From positions 1-64,000 of the forward strand of contig JAUGWO010000015.1 in NCBI GenBank assembly GCA_049724395.1: a DNA stretch of 64,000 bases, read 5' to 3'. The position numbers and the translations under genes were made by a program. The notes beneath the pieces are model-generated. The model worked only from the letters and a program-made list of their open reading frames with translations, had not been told where the DNA came from and did not search any database. Positions 1 through 11,111 of the stretch are shown here, piece after piece. Every line of letters begins with the position of its first letter. The stretch's first letter is position 1. Origin of the DNA: Spongospora subterranea f. sp. subterranea (taxonomy: Eukaryota; Endomyxa: Phytomyxea; Phytomyxea; Plasmodiophorida).

Positions 1-870
1 ATTTCCTTGTACAGCTGGTGGGATCGCTGCGCAGACGCAACGCGTAATTCAAACGTATTTTCCTTAGTTTTTGATTTGAACAGACGAGTATTCAGTGCAG
101 ATATGCCATTTGTATCTAGCACTTTCTGCACCGCCTCAACGTCGGATTTGGAGACATTGTCTGAGTAAAAGCCTATGACCAAGAGAGCACATAAAAATCA
201 CGCCATAGTTTGGGTAAAAAATAACAGAGCTTGTAAAAACACTTCAAGGGCAAACATACCGGAAACATGGTCATCAGGAGCAGGGAACCCAAGGTGGCAA
301 ACCGATTCTGGTTCTGACCTGTAAATGGTAAATTTCAATTTGTTGAAGAGCTGAACAGCAATCTCAGAGTTCGATGCTTTAACGATCTACGGGGGATTGT
401 CAGACGGTTAGGAATTGTAAACGCAATGATAATTGAATACCTTCTCAAAACTAGACTGAGGCAATCTAGGAATGAACTTCGTGTCTCCAAAACTTTTGAA
501 ATTCCCGATATTTGATAGTACTTGAACAGCGTATTCCAGAAAATGTGTAAATTCTGAGTCTTGTACTGCACTGGAGGATTTCAACTTGGTAAAATCACAT
601 AAATTTCCGTTGGGCAGTTTAAAAACAGATAGTAGCATCGAGTAAAGTATTGGGGAATCATGCGATAATTGTGCGGCAATAATTCTAACAGGGCTCTTAG
701 GCAGGGCGAAAGCTTGTGTCAACGACGTACCTTGTTCCATGCCACGAGGCACGACTCAAATGATGGGCATAGCGTCGTTCCTTATCCGTCAGCGCCTTGA
801 AGTGCTGTCCGACATCCAAAACCACGATCGGGAGCTGTGTGTCAGCAGCGAATTGAGTGATGCGCGACAT
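1..870 (-). CDS. DPP3: Dipeptidyl peptidase III (DPP3), N-terminal part; 3' end outside window
   Basis: Zinc exopeptidase of family M49 that removes dipeptides from the N-terminus of short peptides in the cytosol. Seen: the first exon starts at the ATG ending at 870 and reads MSRITQF..., with the family signature ALTDKERRYAHHLSRASW. After a ~45-base intron the frame continues TRIIAAQLSHDSP, and then reaches the very characteristic FKSFGDTKFIP motif. Two further exons carry SEPESVCHLGFPAP and AFYSDNVSKSDVEAVQ. The intron phases join cleanly. The catalytic HELLGH motif lies beyond base 1 and cannot be checked. Family identity is secure from the length of collinear match; activity is inferred. 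Confidence 0.93.
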
Positions 871-1391
871 CGCTCGACGAAACCGTTGTTGTGATCGAGA
901 AACGTCGATCGTACACTTTATTTACACTTGCACTTATTTATACAGTTATTTACAGTGAGTGTAACAGACCCTCAACGGCGAGAGTCATCGCCACCGTTCA
1001 CTTGAATGAACATTCGACTCGCAACGGGATCGAACTTAAATAACGAGTTTTCTTCGATTCGAAGGTTTTTCGACTCGCGAGGATAATGGGCTGATTTTAC
1101 TGGATGATTTCTCGCATCGAAGATCACGAGTTTTCTTCGATGTGAAGGTTTTATTTCATCTTTCAGCGACAATCCTGGTTGTTGGATGAGACTCCAATGT
1201 GAACCCTCGCCACAAAAGCCGTGTCCCGCAATCCGAATCAATCGATTTTTCTCTCTTTGTCTGTTATCACAGATTAACAGTCGAATGGAACAACGCACCA
1301 AAGACATTGAAGTGCAATTTCACTTCACTCGTGATGCAGTGGCATTTGGAATTATTCAGGTGATTTTCTGACTAAGCCCTGTGCCCGCTCG
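871..1391. other. Non-coding stretch upstream of DPP3, left flank of Copia remnant
   Basis: No convincing gene. It should hold the DPP3 promoter next to 870. Two short internal duplications are visible: a gttttcttcgat-containing block near 1050 and again near 1130, and the phrase gatgagactccaatgt at about 1185 and again at about 1465. These may be remains of a Copia long terminal repeat, but I could not find a matching second LTR. Confidence 0.4.
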
Positions 1392-3165
1392 TCATTCAAG
1401 GCAAATCGTCAACGTCTTGAAATGACCAACTGAGGAGGTTCCATTGAGTGAAGGTGTGTTAGATGAGACTCCAATGTAAACCCTAGCACGAAATCGCATA
1501 GCCTCAGCACTATCCGTTATTGATCGATTGAGTCGCTCGGGCAGACAATTCGATTCGGAATCATATGGCACAATCGTGCGATGGTGGGTACCTTTCCCAG
1601 CGAAATACGACTCCGACGTAGCAGAGATCATTTCACCTGCATTGCCCGTCTGTATCGATTCGATTCTTGATATTGCACTCATGTGATTCGTTGCCATCCA
1701 GCCCTCGTACATTTTTCATAGACGGTGAGCCATTCAGATTTTCTTTGGATCAAGTAAACTTTAGAAAACCTCGTGTGATGATCTATGAATGTTGCGAAAT
1801 ACTGGTAGCGATTTGGCAAGCCAGGACATGAAAAATGGGCCTTTAAGATCGCTGAATACCAATTCTCCTGGCCGGCTCGTGATTCAATTCGCGCTTAAGG
1901 GAAATGGTTCTCGCTTTATTTTCGCCAATATGAATGGTTCGCATTGCTCCTGCATTCTATAATTTGGCAGGCATCGGAGTCCTTTTGCCGATTTGTGAAT
2001 CAGGCGACGAACATCGGGTAGATTGAAATGACCAAGTCGTTCATGAACAATTGTCTCCGTAACAGTGCCGTTTTGCTTTACGAACGATGCGGGAGTTGTC
2101 TTGGGCCAGTGCTTCGCATGTGATGTCACCGATTCATGATGCTTCAATGGCGCGTCCGAGGCCGTTATTTCAGGAGAACCAGGTATCTTGGAGGGATCGG
2201 AAATGCTGCAATTCATACGATATATATTATCGTGATCTTTGGTCACTGTCGCAAGGATGTTCTCAATCGGCCGTTGGAAACCTGTAGCAACGTATATTAT
2301 CATCTCGTTTCCATCAAACAGATATTTAATGCCTATGGCAGTGGACTGGCCAACCGAGAACCGGTTCTTGCCTAGTCCCGGTACATGTAGGGCATTGGTG
2401 GTTTGAAACAGCTTGCCATTGATTGTGAACGTGCTTGTTCCTTCCCCAGTTGATGATATTAAATTATTATTTGCCATTTCGATCAGAGGACCAACTTGTT
2501 CGCTATACGAAACGAAGGAGCCCTTGTTGAAGAACATGTGGCGTCCCGCCCCAGCCGAAACGCTATCAAGACTGGATACCCTCTCATAAATGGAAGCCAT
2601 GTTGGCATTCTTGTATTCGATATAAAGCTCGGGTGCTTGGTAGGAAGCATTTTGCGTTCCCGCCAACATGTAAATGTCGTTTGCCCGGACCAGTTGTCAC
2701 CGCGGCACCGACCCCGAGACGACTTACGTCTTATTTCGTCAAGTTCAGCCCGAATAACCAGGATGATGGCAGCACTTCCATCAATAACAGGAATGCTTGA
2801 TACCATGCGGGGGTTTCGATCTCAATTGCCAAAGCCGTCATCTCATCTCTAGAAGGCGGGTCTTTAACTGATCGGGAAAGACATGCAGATATTGAAGATG
2901 AAATATGCTGATTGAGTCATTCAGAATGATGATTGTCAGAAGATGGTCTCCAACAGAGATAATGCTGGGTGGTGCTATTGCTCGCAGTGCGTCAACAGCT
3001 TGATTCACCCGAGAGACGTACTCGCCGACTGCCTCTACGTCCTCCTGACGAGCTTGGACCAGTTATCGATCATGCTTCGCTATCCTTCGCCTTCATTTGC
3101 TCGCCGGATGGATTTTCGTGCTTGTCGGCGGGCGAACCATCTTCGTGCGCACCCAATGCTTCGAA
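1392..3165 (-). mobile_element. Broken Ty1/Copia retrotransposon (gag-protease-integrase part)
   Basis: Reading on the minus strand from about 3100 downwards: a Gag-like segment (VGEYVSRVNQAVDALRAI, then FPDQLKTRLLE), the protease neighbourhood (GAGRHMFFNKGSF ... NALHVPGLGKNRFSVGQ), the gag-pre-integrase zinc segment (HERLGHFNLPDVRRL) and the integrase core start (PGELVFSDLKGPF, YQYFATFIDHHTR, and LPERLNRSITDSAEAM). The longest open piece is 1884-2669. The frame is broken several times and reverse transcriptase/RNase H are missing, so the copy is dead. It lies directly against the DDE transposon that begins at about 3170. Confidence 0.85.
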
Positions 3166-3169
3166 AAGT

Positions 3170-3533
3170 CCAGACGATTCAAAGTATAAGTGATCATAAT
3201 TACCCAAGCAAGGAAGTCAACCTTGAGTCCACTGAATTTGAATACTGTGATGCGATGTTTGCTGAGCATTGCCGGGACCGCTTCAGCTTACGTCAAGTTT
3301 TGCCCTGGGTTTACGATGCCCATTCTATGCCTCACGGCTTTCGTCTTCATGTTGATTTTAGCAGCTTCAGCTTGAAGCTGATCGAAAGACATGTTGGCTA
3401 CATCTGCCATTTACAGCTCCAAGCTGTGTCTCCTCTACACTGCCCATGTCGCAAGCGCCAAATTCGACTGATGACGAAAGTCGTGAGGCATAGAATGGGC
3501 ATACAGTACCGGACATCTTAACTTGACACGCTT
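3170..3533 (+). repeat. Left terminal inverted repeat of the DDE transposon (MITE-interrupted)
   Basis: Matches the reverse complement of 6058-6235. After removing the MITE at 3317-3501 and its two-base duplication, about 177 bases remain, almost the same length as the right copy. Identity is roughly four bases in five by eye. Confidence 0.75.
3317..3501. mobile_element. 185-bp MITE nested in the transposon end
   Basis: Starts tgcccattctatgcctcacg and ends with the reverse complement of this; the inverted ends are about 29 bases long with two or three mismatches. The uninterrupted right repeat shows the empty site (tttac-TA-cagtacc), so the insertion point is known: the right flank keeps TA and the left flank now reads GA, consistent with a mutated TA target duplication of the Tc1/mariner type. 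No coding capacity. Confidence 0.8.
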
Positions 3534-3640
3534 TTCAATTTGGAATTTGAAAACTGCGCGCACAATTTAAGAAACACCGTGCGGGTAAAATTAAATTGCG
3601 CAATTGCAACTGATAAACCAACAGTAATTATTCATGTGTA

Positions 3641-5680
3641 TCAAATTTGGAGGTCTTCCAGCATCCTTTTTGGCAGGCTGCGATGGCGCTTGTATTTCTT
3701 AACAGCAAATTCTACCTGGCGTGGCGATAGTTTATTGCCGTCTTGACCGGTCACTCGATACGCATCGATATATCGATAACACTTTCTGGCGAATCTTCGG
3801 ATCTGTGTCAACGACACGCTTGAAAGAGCGATCGGCACGATCTTCACTAGATCCCGAAAAGAATATGTACAATTCTTCCTGATGAAACTTTTACACGCCG
3901 CCCAGAACATTTCTATAAAATTCATTTCGCAGTGAAACTTTGGATAATAGTCGATGATTCCACCACTTTGTTCCACGATTTCCGTTAACCACTCCCGCTG
4001 CTCTTGGAAATCGGGTTGTTCCTGCAGCAATGCCCGCGCACCAGCTAACGACATGGAATTATTCCACAGTCCACGTTCAGTCAGAATCGTTCGGAGTCCT
4101 TTCTGTACGCCTTGATCATCCTGCATGGGCTGAGTCACTTTTTGGCCTTCCTGGATGAACCATCCGTTCCGTTGAGACCTGATGTTCTTTCCGCCATCTT
4201 TTACTGTTAGGACCTTTGCGTTGAGTGCATCGGGTGGCAGGGCATGATGGTTCTGCGAGTTATCAAACAGGACCAAAGCTTGACAATTCGGATGGAGAAT
4301 CCTGAAAATTGGCAAAACTTTATCGCCCAGCTGCTTTGCTAGATCAGCATTCGTCCAGTATCCATCCGAGTTTTTACCGGGCTTTATGATTACCACTGAT
4401 TCAATAGGAACGCCAGGGTTCTGAGCTTGCTGTTCGTCATCGAGTTTTAGGGGCCCATGACACTCGCACAAAAATTCTGACACCATTACACTCCTCCCTT
4501 CTCCCTTGGGCCGTAATGGCATATGGTTATCATCAATCCATATAGTTTTTTTCCCGTCGTAAGAGCTGAAGCATGATTCATCATGTGTTAATAAAATTAA
4601 TTTTTTCTCCCCGGGTGCAAGCGTTGGCTCCACAATATTCATCAGCTCGTCTCCTTCAAATTTTGCCATCCTTCGATCGTAGACGTCCATTCGAGATAAA
4701 AACGACTCTCTATATATGACGACATCTTCCCTTTCATGGCCGTCATTATACAGACCTTTCTTATATCCTCCAAAACGCAAACCCAGCGTGTTCAACCACC
4801 GTGTTACCGTTCTTTCTGAGATCGTGACAGGATTACCCATTTTCAAACGGACGTGTAATTCAGCTTTCACCCATTGCGAGAATGATAATCCAGATACAGC
4901 GTCGTTCCGCTGCGATCGTAGCCATATCATGCATTCCTTGGCGACATCTTCTTTGTCATTCACAAGTGATTTGACCTTGATAAAACAACCTTGGCGGTGA
5001 CATGGTAGCTTTTGGTGACGAAGGAAAAAACTCGCCCATCGCCTGATCTTTCGCGAATATGATTCAGCATTGTTGTTTGGAAAAAACTGAGATGCAACTT
5101 GTTTCGAAGCTTGCATCATCGTAATAGAGTTCTGACGCAAAGTAAAATATTGCTTAATTGCATGATATCGAAGATAATCATATTTGGAAATGTCCTTCAA
5201 GCTTTTTTCGATGGTTTGGGAGCAGTTGAAGGCTGTAAGATCTTCAAGAAGTTTTAGGGCACTGTGGCCGGAGATATCTTTCCCATTTTCTGACTCAGAA
5301 TCGGACGATAATCCATCGCAAACCGACTGCCCATTAGTGGTTTGTCGAACGCATGAACTAAAATACTCCCGAATCTTGTGATTGTTTGATGACGAGTCGA
5401 TTTTCGCTTGGTTGGCTTTTTTTCTTCTCCACAACGTAGTCGTGCTATTCTTAGAGTAACTGTTACGAAGATGTGATCCAGCTCCAGGGATCCATTTCAA
5501 AAACGAGGTCGTTGATGAATCAATTTCTTTGTCAGTCAAGACCTCATCATTCGAAAAGTAAAAATCATCACCTTGACTGTCGCTATGATCAGCATCAGGT
5601 TCAGGTTCGGCCAACGACTTCAATTTTTTGCATTCTCTCGCGTGGTGTAATTGCATTGAGCGTTTAGTTTTACGAGCCAT
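3641..5680 (-). CDS. Intact DDE transposase, 679 aa
   Basis: Cuts and rejoins the transposon ends. Single open frame without introns, starting at ATG 5680. Residues 1-200 are charged and probably bind DNA; a winged helix-turn-helix-like part follows (about 265-310). The catalytic part shows the triad I assign as Asp367 (LLTHDESCFS), Asp473 (LVLFDNSQNHH) and Glu590 (HCEMNFIEMFW). This arrangement, and the long insertion between the second Asp and the Glu, resemble a group of large IS630/Tc1-like transposases common in basidiomycete and other fungal genomes. No stop or frame break, so it could be recently active. Family placement is from memory of the motif pattern. Confidence 0.85.
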   Translation of the reverse strand: MARKTKRSMQLHHARECKKLKSLAEPEPDADHSDSQGDDFYFSNDEVLTDKEIDSSTTSFLKWIPGAGSHLRNSYSKNSTTTLWRRKKANQAKIDSSSNNHKIREYFSSCVRQTTNGQSVCDGLSSDSESENGKDISGHSALKLLEDLTAFNCSQTIEKSLKDISKYDYLRYHAIKQYFTLRQNSITMMQASKQVASQFFPNNNAESYSRKIRRWASFFLRHQKLPCHRQGCFIKVKSLVNDKEDVAKECMIWLRSQRNDAVSGLSFSQWVKAELHVRLKMGNPVTISERTVTRWLNTLGLRFGGYKKGLYNDGHEREDVVIYRESFLSRMDVYDRRMAKFEGDELMNIVEPTLAPGEKKLILLTHDESCFSSYDGKKTIWIDDNHMPLRPKGEGRSVMVSEFLCECHGPLKLDDEQQAQNPGVPIESVVIIKPGKNSDGYWTNADLAKQLGDKVLPIFRILHPNCQALVLFDNSQNHHALPPDALNAKVLTVKDGGKNIRSQRNGWFIQEGQKVTQPMQDDQGVQKGLRTILTERGLWNNSMSLAGARALLQEQPDFQEQREWLTEIVEQSGGIIDYYPKFHCEMNFIEMFWAACKSFIRKNCTYSFRDLVKIVPIALSSVSLTQIRRFARKCYRYIDAYRVTGQDGNKLSPRQVEFAVKKYKRHRSLPKRMLEDLQI

Positions 5681-6057
5681 TGAAATTGAGGACTGAGATT
5701 GAATTGGTTTCGATACGTTAGCAGGGTCGTCGTGAAAATCACAGGATTTCGAGGGGGTGACCTGGGTCTAGTTTTGTATACGCACTAACAAAACTGCGGG
5801 CGCAGTAACAATGTGCGCGCGCAAAAAAACCTAATATGCGTACGCAAAAATTGAGGTGTTTCGTTTTCGCCCATACAAAATTCAATTTCCTTGCCCACCA
5901 TACAAACGGGAAATTCTATTTCACAGTCAATATTTGACTTTGAAAAAATCTAACTCTGTCACAATGTTGATCTCGCCGAGATCTAACCAATAACAGCGAG
6001 TGTTGAAACAAAAACCACATAATCGTTCCTCTGAAACAAATTCCCGTGGGTCCCATA

Positions 6058-6235
6058 CAAAGTGTGTCAGGTTAAGCTGTCCGGTACTGTAGTAAACCCA
6101 GGGGAAATTTTGACGCAAGTTGAAGCGGTCCCAGCAATGCTCAACAAATATCGCATCATAGCCCAAATTCAGTGGACTCAAGGTTGACTTCCTTGCTTGG
6201 GTAAATATGATCATTTTATACTGTAAATCGTCTGG
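6058..6235 (-). repeat. Right terminal inverted repeat of the DDE transposon
   Basis: Uninterrupted copy of the transposon end; outermost bases are tctgg at 6231-6235. It shows the pre-insertion state of the site hit by the MITE in the left copy. Confidence 0.75.
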
Positions 6236-6346
6236 CAATTCGGTTCGTGTCCCTCCTTGGACGCCATCTGTGATAACCGACAAGAAAGAAGAAAAAGATT
6301 TATTCGGATTGCGTCATTGCCGGGACAAGGCATTTGGGACTAGGGT

Positions 6347-6562
6347 TTGCGTTACTGGATGGATAAAAGAAACTTCAGAGCACAAAAACACTTTGAGCCG
6401 TTTGACTTATCGCAATATCCAGACTGGGTTTCAACATCGAATGGTGCAACATCGGCACCGATACACGACGAAACCAAAACCGAACGTGCGATTGGAACAG
6501 CGCTAGATAGTATCCAGTTACGACGCCAGTTAAGAAGCAATGGCGCAGTCATGTATTGTTAA
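6347..6562 (+). CDS. Possible 3' exon of an unknown gene
   Basis: A short open frame of about 70 codons ending at a stop at 6560-6562. It contains RYWMDKRNF and HFEPFDLSQYPDW, which read like real protein. An acceptor-like tag precedes it at about 6343. The gene's 5' part would fall in or beyond the transposon ending at 6235, so this may be a 3' remnant of a gene cut by the insertion. Not recognised. Confidence 0.35.
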   Translation: MRYWMDKRNFRAQKHFEPFDLSQYPDWVSTSNGATSAPIHDETKTERAIGTALDSIQLRRQLRSNGAVMYC

Positions 6563-6584
6563 AATGTTATTGTCCTAGCTCACG

Positions 6585-7122
6585 TTAGTCTTCATCTGAA
6601 AAATCACGACACTGTGATGCAGGGTCTAGAAAATAAAAAAGTTAGGGCAAACGTGTAGTCAATACTTGTAAATTTACCTTGTTCAGATATAGAGCCTAAA
6701 TCTGGTTCAAACTCTATTGAAGAACGGCGTAGCGCTATTACGTCGGCCATATTGTTGCCAGGCATATGGTCTTGCACCGAATTGCGAATTTCGTTCGGGG
6801 ATAGCGGTGAATGTGCCCGCCCTGTCAATGACCAGCGCCGACCAGAAGCCGATATTGCTGCTCAGCAACATATAAATAAATCTGAATTCCACATGGGCTC
6901 CATTTACTACCTTCTGCTCGATGAACCAAATACTGCTGGTACTTCCTAACAGCAAATTCGCGTGTAAACAGATAAAGTAGCTTTCTGAAACCAGTATTAC
7001 CTTGCAAAATCTTTGCACGCCATCATTCTTAGATCGTCTAGGCTCGGTCCACGCTGCAACGAAGCCAGATTGATCATTTCGTCAAAGAATGGAAATGGGT
7101 TCTCGGGGGTTCCTTCGGCCAT
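6585..7122 (-). CDS. Hypothetical protein, several exons
   Basis: Exon 1 begins at ATG 7122 (MAEGTPENPFPFFDEM) and ends in DDLRMMACKDFAR; a 57-base GT-AG intron leads to KYQQYLVHRAE. A later exon carries SPLSPNEIRNSVQ and FEPDLGSISEQ, and the last, after a ~52-base intron ending tttctag, gives DPASQCRDFSDED and a stop at 6585. The join between the second and third exon is uncertain. Acidic C-terminus, no domain recognised. Convergent with the possible exon at 6347-6562. Confidence 0.5.
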
Positions 7123-8000
7123 GGAACATCGCCGATTTAGTGACGACCTTCTCGACATAATCAGGCGATGGGGATGGGACGTGGCGTCCTATGACCGGAT
7201 CGTCTAGAGTAGTTTCTGACAGCAGGCGATGCCAACCAGGTATTGGACTATGGACAACTGCCTGTTACCCAGTTGGGCACTTCGACTTGGCTGATCCCAT
7301 CACAAAACTATTTACAGTCTATTTACGTTAAGCATTCACCTTTTTTCTCGCTTGTTCCGTATACATTACAGTGTACACACACGCTTCCTCCGATTGATTA
7401 GGGGCGATCGCATACTATCATCCGGGCCAAATAATCGCGCCTGAAAATATTCGTTGAGGTTTCGGGCTTCGTCAAAGGGTGTTCGGGTGAAATGCATGTT
7501 TTTCTCTGCTGCTATGGAATCCGTGCTCGGCGGGGATCTTTGATCCGCTTCAATTTACAGCTGTTAGATACTTATGCTTTGAACGTTTTGTTTTCATGCT
7601 GGTTTAGAATCTGTATTAGGGTAAGTGAAGGTCTTAAATGGCAGTTCGGGCTGTACTGACGTTTGATGGCCACGATGCCGATTTAGCTGTACTCGCCAGA
7701 AGTTATTTACGTTGAAATCGCTTTGTGGATTTGAACAGTGGTCGACGCCAAGGTTTGAAGACTGTGTCGACATTTATACTGCCCCAGATGCTCAGCGTCG
7801 TATGACATGGATTCGAAATCAGTTGGTCGTGTATTGGAAACAAAGATATATTCAGCAGACCGAACGACGCGACTTTTTTGTTGTCCTCGGCATGTTTGTT
7901 TGACAAAAAGCCAGCAAAGCAGGAAGACGCCGGAACTGTGAAAACCTTCCATCGTTGCACCGGCCGTGAACAGATCATTTTCTTATGCTTTATTATGTTG
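7123..8000. other. Gene-poor stretch with a possible small exon
   Basis: No gene I can defend. A plus-strand open segment at about 7736-7905 reads plausibly (DCVDIYTAPDAQRRM, QRYIQQTERRDFF) and a short ATG frame lies at 7638, but I could not join them with GT-AG introns in phase. Otherwise nothing recognised. Confidence 0.35.
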
Positions 8001-10764
8001 TTAAATCATTTCCACTTTATCCCTTTCTGCATTTATCTGGTCAATTCTTTGTAGAGAAGAGTCGTCAACACCTGGATTGATAACCGCCATCGTAACACCA
8101 TCAGAAGTGTGGTGGAAGTTAATTTCGCCCTCAACATGTTTTTGGTCACTCTCTTGAGATGCAACACCAGATTGGCTCTCGTGTGCCTGCAGAAGAGAGG
8201 CTGCTGCAGCAGCCTTTGCAGCACGAACTACTGCCATATGGTATGGAGCTGCAAGGTTCTTCGCATTTTGTGCATTTTCGTAACTCAATTTTTCAAATTC
8301 CATTGTCCAGCGAAGTTTTTTAGCAGTTAAAAGATCCTGTCGTCCTCGGTCGATTTCCTTGAGCTTCAGATAACAAGCCGCTGCCACGTAGTAATGAATG
8401 ACCCAATCAAGTCCCAATTGCATTGAATTACCTCGTCTCTCGTATCCTTGAGGGTCAGCCGGATTCAACTGAATTGCATCAGAATAATCGCCAAGAGTCG
8501 CATCTACATCACCCAGCTGCAAATGGATTTGCGCGCGCCCGACAAACAATTCGGGATTCTGCCTGTCATATTGAAGCGCCTGGGTCCAGCATTGAAGTGA
8601 TTCCGTCCATTGTTGAAGCTCGGCAAGAGTTCGCGCTCTCTCGCAATACCTAAACCATGAATAAAAAGGACGTACAACAACGTACATTAGTAGACAAATA
8701 CTACCCGGCTGGATTTTCTGGAGCTAGGCGAATTACCTCCAGAAAATTTTTGCCAGCTTCTTCGAACTGCTGGTTGTTGAAGTATTGCTTGCCAAGGTTA
8801 TAATAAGCCTTAACCATGTCAGGATTCAGCTCCGCCACCTAATTCAGATTAATTCAAATAGAAGGAATCAAATCAGCTGATAGTACAGACTTTTAGCCAG
8901 TCTTCGATACTTTTATCAAATCGTTTTAGTTGGGAATATGCAGTCCCTCTTGACATGTATGCAAAGGAATTACCAGGCTGTAAATTGAAAAACAAATCAG
9001 CAACTGACCATCTGCCAACAAGACATCTGGGCAGGTACCTGCTGTTCTAAAACATAGGTAAAATCGTCAATTGCCTTTTCAAATTCACCTAATTGCGCCC
9101 ACCACACGCCACCTTAAACGAGATCAACGGCCGGCTGGAAAAAAAAACTGAAATATTTACGATTTTGATACGCTGATATGCACTGTTCTCCGGATGACAT
9201 TCGAATGAACGTCGATGCATCATTGACAGCCAAATCTAACCGCTTCAAGTGTGCATATAGCACAGATCGGTGGCCATACGCCAGAGGTATATCCTGACCT
9301 CGGGCATGTCAATGATCTGATATAATTACAGCATAGATGGTGCGAATGTTTGACAGGCATACCGGAGAGATTGTGACGGCCATGCTGTAATCTGATAACG
9401 CCGAATCGAATTCCCCCATTTGTACGTACGATCTGCCACGAAGAGTCAAACATTCATAATCTGCTCGCACGGCCAAAGCTCGGTTGAAAGCGCGAATTGC
9501 CTGAATGAGAATTTTGTAAGACAATGCGAAGTACGAAATGGAGAACTGTTACCTGAGGGATTCTTTGAGTGTCAGCAAAAATCAAGCCAGCTCGTCTATT
9601 GGCGACTACGTGCTTACTGTCAATTTCGAGTGCCTTCTGACAATCTGCTAACGCCATATCGTATCGTCGTTGGTCCACGAACATGGCGGATCTTCCAATG
9701 TAGATAGAAAGTTCCTACAAATTTCCTGTCAGCTGCAACCGCCGCCAAATGACTATGAAAAACAACCGAGGGATCAAGAGTCTGGGCTGTTTGATAATCG
9801 CGGACAGCAAGGTCGCAGCGATCGATGGCAGAAAAGGATTTGGCTCGGAGAACGAGAGCACCCACTTGAAGTTTGTCAACTGGAGTCACGCGCATCGATG
9901 AAGAGAAATCGCTGCGATGGAAACTGTTAGATATTGAACACAAACATAAGCCGAAAGCGCGGCTTACTTGATTGCTAATAAGTGCTGCCCAGACAGCTGA
10001 TATGCGCGCGCTCGGAAAACAAGCATTTTTGCGACCTCCGCATCTGGTTCAAGTTGTTCCAATTCTTCAGTTTCGACTTCCATGATATCACCGTTGTCCT
10101 CGCCTGTTGTCTCCATGGGTGCCAAAACATCATTTGAGACATCAGGTTCTGATTTGGGATTAACTTTGGGAGAGGCCATTCCGAGTTCATCGGCACTATG
10201 TCTTTCGTCTGGAGCGGATTTAGGGGATAATCTTGGCGAGCGCCTTTCGGGGGGCGTGGAAGCGTGGTTAGGAGACATTGACCTGGACCTTTTGGCGGGA
10301 GGTGATGAGGGTGTGGCTTCATGAATTGGAGAACGTGATGTTGATCTAGATGGCGAAACCCTTGCTTGTGGACTCCGCACCGTCTCCGTTACCCCATTCG
10401 GCACTTGATCTGCACTCTCAGCGGCATTGGGAGTTTTCGCAACGTCCACTGGCTCCGACGATACCGTCTTGACGGGCAAATCCGGCACTTTGGCCGGTGT
10501 CGGAATGTCAACGCTCTCAAGAGCCTGACTGATCCAGTAAATGGCCGCCTCCAAGGCCTGGGTCTTCAGGCAGAACGCTCCCCGTCTGAACGCATCCTTG
10601 GAGTCATGGGCCCGGCCATGGGCCTGCAGCCACTCGGCCTTCTGATCCTCGGTGACATCTTCCAGGTCGGGTTGTTCGACCTCTGCGCCGTGTTCATCCT
10701 GGTGTGTGTCAACGGCAGGTGATTTGGGTGTATCCTGATCTGCATCAGTTGACCCAATCATCAT
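8001..10764 (-). CDS. Tetratricopeptide-repeat (TPR) protein with disordered Ser/Pro-rich region
   Basis: Probably a scaffold or co-chaperone-like protein; the partner is unknown. Start chosen at the tandem ATGs ending at 10764 (MMIGSTDADQ). An acidic N-terminus (VTEDQKAEWLQAHG) is followed by a long low-complexity part rich in SP, RS and PP (about residues 110-240), then many TPR motifs spread over at least eight short exons down to 8001, for example AFNRALAVRADYE, FDSALSDYSMAV, ALADCQKALEIDSK, VKAYYNLGKQYFNN and GDVDATLGDYSDAIQLNP. The C-terminus is alanine-rich then acidic. TPR identity is secure; no orthologue was recognised. Confidence 0.82.
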
Positions 10765-11111
10765 GGTGGTGATGACTGCTGTTTGCCTGCCCAGGCCGGA
10801 TACTGACCGATACCCACACCGATGTGTACACCGCCACGGACACCTGCAACTACCAACTGCACAGGGGACGCTCGACAACCCAATCCACCAAAGACGTGGC
10901 CGCTTATCTTGAAGCTAATATAGGACAACGATCGGCGCCCATGTACCAGGTAATCAATTTCTATATGTACTGTAACTACACATACCGGGCGATAAAAACA
11001 ATGGCGGATTCGCAAGTGAAATTTTTGGCTTTTGAACTGTGGGTTAAAATAAAGGCTGTGCTTGTATTTATACAAGTTGGGCGTGGAATTAAGATATACG
11101 AGATGTTTTGA
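10765..11111. other. Short intergenic stretch between TPR and SUMO genes
   Basis: Contains the start region of the TPR gene and the 3' end of SUMO. A plus-strand open segment at about 10815-10948 ends exactly at a GTAATC donor (CNYQLHRGRSTTQSTK...), so a small unrecognised exon is possible, but no partner exon was found. Confidence 0.3.

Larger units (their letters stand above)
3170..6235 (-). mobile_element. DDE transposon (IS630/Tc1-like superfamily) with ~178-bp terminal inverted repeats
   Basis: A complete-looking DNA transposon of about 3.07 kb. Both ends start with ccagacgatt and run inward as diverged but clear inverted repeats containing acccaagcaaggaagtcaac and ccctgggttta. The left repeat is interrupted by a 185-bp MITE. 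Between the repeats lies one intact transposase gene. I could not identify a target-site duplication next to the ends, so the exact boundaries are provisional. Confidence 0.7.

Noticed and set aside
3140-3180. A second end signal for the DDE transposon at the shared word cttgtcgg, 49 bases outside ccagacgatt on both sides
   Set aside because: The intervening 41 bases do not match between the two sides, so the shared word is probably coincidental.
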